Source of the DNA: Achromobacter spanius
GTDB lineage: Bacteria; Pseudomonadota; Gammaproteobacteria; Burkholderiales; Burkholderiaceae_B
DNA length: 64,000 nt
NCBI RefSeq assembly: GCF_002812705.1
Contig: NZ_CP025030.1
Location: 2,046,001-2,110,000 of the forward strand
Reading direction: 5' to 3'
Each line of letters opens with the position of its first letter. Position 1 is the stretch's first letter. A model generated the notes under the pieces. That model saw only the letters and a list, made by a program, of their open reading frames with translations. It was not told the origin of the DNA and made no database searches. Below are positions 60,131 through 64,000 of this stretch, piece by piece. The position numbers and the translations under genes are program-made.

Positions 60131-61330
60131 TCATGGCTTCATCAGGCGGCACTTGGATTCCTGCGGCGACGTATAGATCTCGTCGCCCGGAATCTTCGCG
60201 ATCAGCTTGTAGTAGTCCCATGGGCCCTTGGATTCCGAAGGCTTTTTCACCTGCATCAAATACATGTCGTGCACCAGCAGGCCGTCGGCGCGCACCGTCG
60301 CGTTCTTCACGAAGAAGTCGTTTACCGGGTTGGACTTCACCCACTTCATGATGGTCTCGCCGTCGGTCGTGCCGGTGGTCTTGACCGCGTTCAGGTAGGT
60401 GGTGGTGACGGAGTAGTCGCCGGCTTGCAGCATCGACGGCTTCTTCTTCATGCGCTCTTCAAAGCGTGCCGCCCACTTGCGCGACGCATCGTCCTGGTCC
60501 CAGTACCAGGCGGTGGTCAGGTACATGTCTTGCCCGGCCGCCAGGCCCAGCGCGTGGATGTCGGTGATCAGCACCAGCAGGCCCGCGATCTTCATCTTGG
60601 GCGTCAGCCCGAACTCGGCGGCGGCCTTGACCGCGTTGCTGGTATCGGCGGCCGAGTTGGCCAGCCCCAGCACCGTGGCGCCAGAAGCCTGCGCCTGCAA
60701 GATGTACGACGAAAAGTCCGCCGCGTTCAGCGGATGGCGCACGCGGCCCTTCACCTGGCCGCCGTTGGCCTGCACCACGGCCGATGCATCGCGCTCCAGC
60801 GCGTGGCCGAAAGCGTGGTCCACCGTCAGGAAGTACCAGTCCTTATTGCCTTCCTTCAGCATGGCGCGCGCCGTGCCGCGCGACAGCGACACCGTGTCGT
60901 ACACATAGTGAACCGTGTACGGCGTGCACTGCGCGTTGGTCAGTTCCGACGCGCCCGCGCTCACCACGAAGAAGGGGGTCTTCTTTTCTTCGGCCACCTT
61001 CGCCATCGCCAGCGCGGCGGCTGAATTCGCGCCTGCGATCAGCATGTCCACGCCGCGCTGGTCCAGCCATTCGCGTGCGCGCGACGACGCGATGTCGGCG
61101 CGGTTCTGGTGGTCTGCCACCAGCACTTCAATCTTCTTGCCGGCGATCTCGCCGCCCATGTCGGCCACCGCCATCTTGATGGCTTCGGCCCCGCCCGGGC
61201 CGTCGGCATCGGCCGACAGGCCCGACATGTCGGTAATGAAGCCGATACGGATCACGTTGTCGTCGGCCATGGCTGCGCCGCCCATGGCCAGCAAGGCCGA
61301 CGCCACTGCCGCGTTCAAGATTTTTTTCAT
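60131..61330 (-). CDS. LivK-like ABC substrate-binding protein, orphan
   Basis: This 399-residue periplasmic binding protein has a signal peptide (MKKILNAAVASALLAMGGAAMA) and the type I fold, with IGFITDMSGLSADADGPGGAEAIKMAV and a C-terminal cysteine. Typical ligands are branched-chain or other amino acids and aromatic acids. No permease or ATPase gene is close, so partners lie elsewhere. It sits between the BKACE and SDR genes in one direction (44 bp and 26 bp gaps), so its ligand is probably the substrate of that pathway. Confidence 0.85.
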   Translation of the reverse strand: MKKILNAAVASALLAMGGAAMADDNVIRIGFITDMSGLSADADGPGGAEAIKMAVADMGGEIAGKKIEVLVADHQNRADIASSRAREWLDQRGVDMLIAGANSAAALAMAKVAEEKKTPFFVVSAGASELTNAQCTPYTVHYVYDTVSLSRGTARAMLKEGNKDWYFLTVDHAFGHALERDASAVVQANGGQVKGRVRHPLNAADFSSYILQAQASGATVLGLANSAADTSNAVKAAAEFGLTPKMKIAGLLVLITDIHALGLAAGQDMYLTTAWYWDQDDASRKWAARFEERMKKKPSMLQAGDYSVTTTYLNAVKTTGTTDGETIMKWVKSNPVNDFFVKNATVRADGLLVHDMYLMQVKKPSESKGPWDYYKLIAKIPGDEIYTSPQESKCRLMKP

Positions 61331-61374
61331 GTTTGTCTCCCGCCTGGGGTTTGATTGTTGTTGCCGTGCCGCCG

Positions 61375-62310
61375 TCAGAACGCGACGTTGTCCCGGCCCT
61401 TCAGTTGCAGAATCTGACGCGCCTCGTCGGGCGTGGCGATGGTCAGCGACAAGTCCTCAAGAATGCGGCGGATGCGGCGCACCTGATCCGCATTCGACTG
61501 CGCGAGTTCGCCCGGACCATCCCACAAGGAATCTTCCAGCCCCACCCGCACAAAACCGCCCATCGTCGCCGCCATGGTCGCAAGCGACGTCTGCTTGCGC
61601 CCCGCCGCCAGCACCGACCAGCGGTAGTCATCGCCAAACAGCCGGTCGGCCGTGCGGCGCATCATCATCACGTCTTCGGGATGCGTGCCGATGCCGCCCC
61701 GGATGCCGAAGACGGACTGAATCAAGAACGGCGGCTTCAACAAGCCCTTGTCCACAAAATGCGCCGCCGTATACAGGTGCCCGATGTCATAGCACTCGAT
61801 CTCGAAGCGCGTGCCGTTGTCATTGCACGAAGACAGAATGTGCTCGATATCCTTGAACGTATTCTTGAACACCAGATCGTTGCTGCTTTCCAGATAGGGG
61901 CGTTCCCAGTCGTGCTTGAAGTCTTTGAAACGTTCCAGCAATTCATACATGCCGAAGTTCATCGACCCCATGTTCAGCGAGGCAACCTCCGGCTTGAATT
62001 GCGTGGCCGGCAACATGCGTTCGCTGACCGGCAGCACGGGCGAACCGCCGGTGGTGATATTGACGACCACATCGCTTTGCGCCTTGATGCGCGGCAGAAA
62101 CTGCGCGTACAGCGCCGGGTCCTGCGTGGGCCTGCCCGTCTGGGGATCGCGCGCGTGCAAATGCACGATGGCCGCGCCTGCCTCAGCGGCATCCAATGCC
62201 GATTGCGCGATCTCGTCTGGGGTTATAGGCAGGTAGGGCGACATCGACGGCGTATGCACCGAACCGGTAATGGCGCACGTGATGATCACATTGCTCTTGG
62301 GTTTTTTCAT
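61375..62310 (-). CDS. Beta-keto acid cleavage enzyme (BKACE, DUF849)
   Basis: This 311-residue TIM-barrel protein begins KSNVIITCAITGSVHTPSMSPYLPITPDEIAQSALDAAEAGAAIVHLHARDP, with His50 and His52 as zinc ligands. The C-terminal RVGLEDSLW supplies the third ligand region. BKACEs transfer the acetyl moiety of a beta-keto acid to acetyl-CoA, giving acetoacetate and a new CoA ester. Different members act on 3-keto-5-aminohexanoate, dehydrocarnitine and others. The operon with an SDR dehydrogenase and a receptor suggests a catabolic route. AAGG precedes the ATG at 62310. Confidence 0.85.
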   Translation of the reverse strand: MKKPKSNVIITCAITGSVHTPSMSPYLPITPDEIAQSALDAAEAGAAIVHLHARDPQTGRPTQDPALYAQFLPRIKAQSDVVVNITTGGSPVLPVSERMLPATQFKPEVASLNMGSMNFGMYELLERFKDFKHDWERPYLESSNDLVFKNTFKDIEHILSSCNDNGTRFEIECYDIGHLYTAAHFVDKGLLKPPFLIQSVFGIRGGIGTHPEDVMMMRRTADRLFGDDYRWSVLAAGRKQTSLATMAATMGGFVRVGLEDSLWDGPGELAQSNADQVRRIRRILEDLSLTIATPDEARQILQLKGRDNVAF

Positions 62311-62319
62311 GGGCCTTGG

Positions 62320-62357
62320 ACGTATGACGTTGAGGTCTGACGTTTACGTATGACGTT
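62320..62357. promoter_or_regulatory. Direct repeats ACGTATGACGTT upstream of the BKACE gene
   Basis: Two identical 12-bp words (62320-62331 and 62346-62357) are 26 bp apart, and a related TCTGACGTTTACG lies between them. They cover 10 to 47 bp before the BKACE start and could be activator or repressor sites. No ribosomal or riboswitch fold is evident. Confidence 0.4.
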
Positions 62358-62531
62358 TTATCGTGGCCCCGGCTGTCTCCTCCGGGTGCGGCCCATTCTG
62401 TCGCAGGGCATTGCCCTTGTCACCTGAACAGAAATTATCAACTGATACGGTTTCCGGTGCTGCGGCGCAGCGTGATCCTGGCGCCTGCCGCCGGTTGGGA
62501 TGAGGCTAAGCGCCGGCCCGCGCCCAGACGC

Positions 62532-62573
62532 AAAAAAGCCGCCGCCGGGTTTCCCCTGGCGGCGGCCTTTTTG
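62532..62573 (-). terminator. Bidirectional intrinsic terminator after the parvulin gene
   Basis: GCCGCCGCC (62538-62546) pairs with GGCGGCGGC (62558-62566), with GGG/CCC extending the stem. AAAAAA lies at 62532-62537 and TTTTT on the other side, so T-runs exist on both strands. It ends the ppiC-type transcript on the minus strand, 17 bp after its stop. Confidence 0.85.
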
Positions 62574-62589
62574 CGTGCAGCGGCGGGAC

Positions 62590-62871
62590 TTAGTCCTGGC
62601 GGCTGGTCACTTCAACCAGGTGATAACCGAACTGGGTCTTCACCGGGCCTTGAACTTCACCAACCGGCGCGCTGAACACGACGGTATCGAATTCCTTGAC
62701 CATCTGGCCCGGGCCAAAGGTACCCAGGTTGCCACCGTCACGGCTCGACGGGCAGCTGGAGTTTTCCTTGGCGACTTGGGCAAAGTCAGCGCCGTTTTCA
62801 ATGGCGGTCTTGAGTTCGTTGCACTTGGCTTCGGTGGAAACGAGGATGTGACGGGCGGAGGCTTGTGCCAT
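62590..62871 (-). CDS. ppiC: Parvulin-type peptidyl-prolyl cis-trans isomerase (PpiC-like)
   Basis: This 93-residue single-domain rotamase begins ASARHILVSTEAKCNELK, with central FAQVAKENSSCPSSRDGGNLGTFGPGQMVKEFD and ending QFGYHLVEVTSRQD. This is the complete parvulin fold seen in E. coli PpiC and in small cytoplasmic parvulins. It accelerates proline isomerisation in proteins. There is no signal peptide. A strong terminator follows, and no operon partner is seen. Confidence 0.92.
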   Translation of the reverse strand: MAQASARHILVSTEAKCNELKTAIENGADFAQVAKENSSCPSSRDGGNLGTFGPGQMVKEFDTVVFSAPVGEVQGPVKTQFGYHLVEVTSRQD

Positions 62872-63044
62872 GAGGGCTCCTTGCGGAATAGATTGGGGAG
62901 GGGAGAGTAACGCATTTGGGCGTGCTCACTACGGTGCCATCATAAACTGGCTTTCAAGACGGCCATATTGCGGTCATTAACGTTCAGTTACGTTGACCGG
63001 CGTCATCCCTGTGGCACCCCTGCGCCATGTCTTTGCCCATCTCT

Positions 63045-64000
63045 TCATTCCGCCAACCACTCCCGAAACGGCTCCAGATCCACCCCGCTAGGCACATACC
63101 AAACCTTGCGCGTCTTGTCCCATTGCGCGCCTAGCGCCTTCACCACAGCCCGGTTCGCATACGCGACCTTCAAGTCGCGGTGCCCCACCGCCTTGACGGG
63201 CGCGGCCAGGTTTCGGCGTAGCGCCGTATCCGCGCGCTTCTGCGTCGCCGCCAATTGCATCCGCGCGATGAACGCACTGCGTCGCGCGGGGTCTTCCGAA
63301 GACACCAAGGTCAGGCGCGACTTGGTGCGTGTTGCCGCCACATAGAACAAGTTCTCTTCTTCCCCCGCTTTGCGCAGCGGATCGGGAAACGCGTCGGCGT
63401 CCATGAACGGCAGGATGACGTGTTCGAATTCCTTGCCTTTGACATTGACGATGCAGTCCATCTGCACCGTGTTCTTACCGGGCCGTGCGCCAACAAACGC
63501 TTCTGCCGCGCCGATCCATTCCGAGAATTCGCGCAGGGTCTTGCCCGACATCTTGGCCGAGGCGATGAAGCCGTTGACCGAGCGGGTGACGACGGACGCT
63601 TCATAGGGATGCACGTACAGGCGCTTGGCGACCTTGTCCATGTCCATCAGGTCGCGCACCGTTTCCAGGGCTTGGTAAGCGGGGCTGTCGGTGGATAGCG
63701 CGCGCAGATGCTCCACGGCTTCCGAGATGCGGGCGCGGGCGGCGGGGCTGCCGACGCGCTGGATCTGGCCGGTAAAAAAGTGCTTAAGCGCGGACGGTTC
63801 TTTTGCCAGCGTCGTCTGCGCCTCTTGCAGTTCCTTGGGCGTCAGCGGCACTTCGGCGAAGGTGGTCAGGGCGTCGACGATGGCCTCGCGCGTGGCGGGT
63901 GCGGCCACGTGATGGAAGTCGTCCAGCGCAATGGCCAGCATGCCGCGCAGGAACAGGATTTCTTCGCGCAGCAGGTAGCTCTTCATCGTCAGCGTGCGGT
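63045..64000 (-). CDS. C-terminal part of a UvrD/Rep-like helicase with DUF5710 tail (start outside window)
   Basis: The frame is open to the right edge of the window. A start codon at 63986 (MKSYLLREE) is possible but probably internal, because the codons before it stay open to 64000. Helicase motif V-like CIVNVKGKEFEHVILPFMDADAFPDP and motif VI EEENLFYVAATRTKSRLTLV are clear. The last 50 residues (AYANRAVVKALGAQWDKTRKVWYVPSGVDLEPFREWL) match the small DUF5710 domain found at the ends of helicase or primase-type proteins. It is an ATP-dependent DNA helicase of superfamily 1; most of the ATPase core lies beyond the window. Confidence 0.8.
   Translation of the reverse strand, partial: RTLTMKSYLLREEILFLRGMLAIALDDFHHVAAPATREAIVDALTTFAEVPLTPKELQEAQTTLAKEPSALKHFFTGQIQRVGSPAARARISEAVEHLRALSTDSPAYQALETVRDLMDMDKVAKRLYVHPYEASVVTRSVNGFIASAKMSGKTLREFSEWIGAAEAFVGARPGKNTVQMDCIVNVKGKEFEHVILPFMDADAFPDPLRKAGEEENLFYVAATRTKSRLTLVSSEDPARRSAFIARMQLAATQKRADTALRRNLAAPVKAVGHRDLKVAYANRAVVKALGAQWDKTRKVWYVPSGVDLEPFREWLAE

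Overview
The window is high-GC, gene-dense DNA from a betaproteobacterium, most likely an Alcaligenaceae member close to Achromobacter or Bordetella. I infer this from Bug-type periplasmic receptors without local transport partners, a MexEF-OprN/AxyEF-like pump, many LysR regulators beside catabolic genes, and ftsEX, proC and cheD homologs of that type. No rRNA, tRNA or CRISPR was seen. About 54 coding regions are supported, two of them cut by the window ends.

Layout. 1-5.6 kb: an SAF-domain oxidoreductase, a 5'-nucleotidase, thpR, a solitary cheD with a repeat tail, and ftsEX. 5.9-11.4 kb: an aapJQMP-type amino-acid ABC operon and a Bug receptor. 11.9-21.6 kb: a gentisate (3-hydroxybenzoate) operon on the minus strand. 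It holds gentisate dioxygenase, fumarylpyruvate hydrolase, maleylpyruvate isomerase, a PchB/AroQ-like chorismate enzyme, a Bug receptor, an unassigned FAD oxidoreductase, 3-hydroxybenzoate 6-hydroxylase and a LivK-like receptor, with a divergent LysR gene. 22-29.4 kb: an RND efflux operon with a divergent LysR. 29.6-34 kb: an AI-2E permease, a PhyH dioxygenase, an IclR regulator and an IS256-family insertion. 34.5-41 kb: a DapA-like aldolase, a PotABCD-type transporter with a fused permease, and a GlcD-like oxidase. 41.3-46.2 kb: proC, an MFS exporter with an XRE regulator, and an NfeR/NfeF-like metal regulator and ferric reductase pair. 46.6-48.5 kb: LysR and an isocitrate-lyase/PEP-mutase enzyme. 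48.5-54.6 kb: two large exported WG-repeat proteins. 54.8-64 kb: a cupin, an orphan Arm DNA-binding domain, an AllA-like protein, a DUF1254 lipoprotein, LysR, an SDR/receptor/BKACE operon, a parvulin and the end of a UvrD-like helicase.

The most unusual content is a dispersed repeat. A roughly 65-bp imperfect palindrome, with ends GTAGGATGGGTG and ACCCATC, occurs 17 times in four clusters (11.5-11.9, 21.5-22.0, 32.6-34.5 and 46.3-46.6 kb). At three genes the TAG inside its GTAG end is the stop codon, and at a fourth it forms the last of three tandem stops. Five copies form an array with an 88-bp period. Another copy is split by the IS256-type element, with an 8-bp target duplication. Small tandem repeats (27, 16 and 39 bp) sit at or between copies. 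In this report the element is called the GATGGGT element, and + orientation means that GTAGGATGGGTG is read first.
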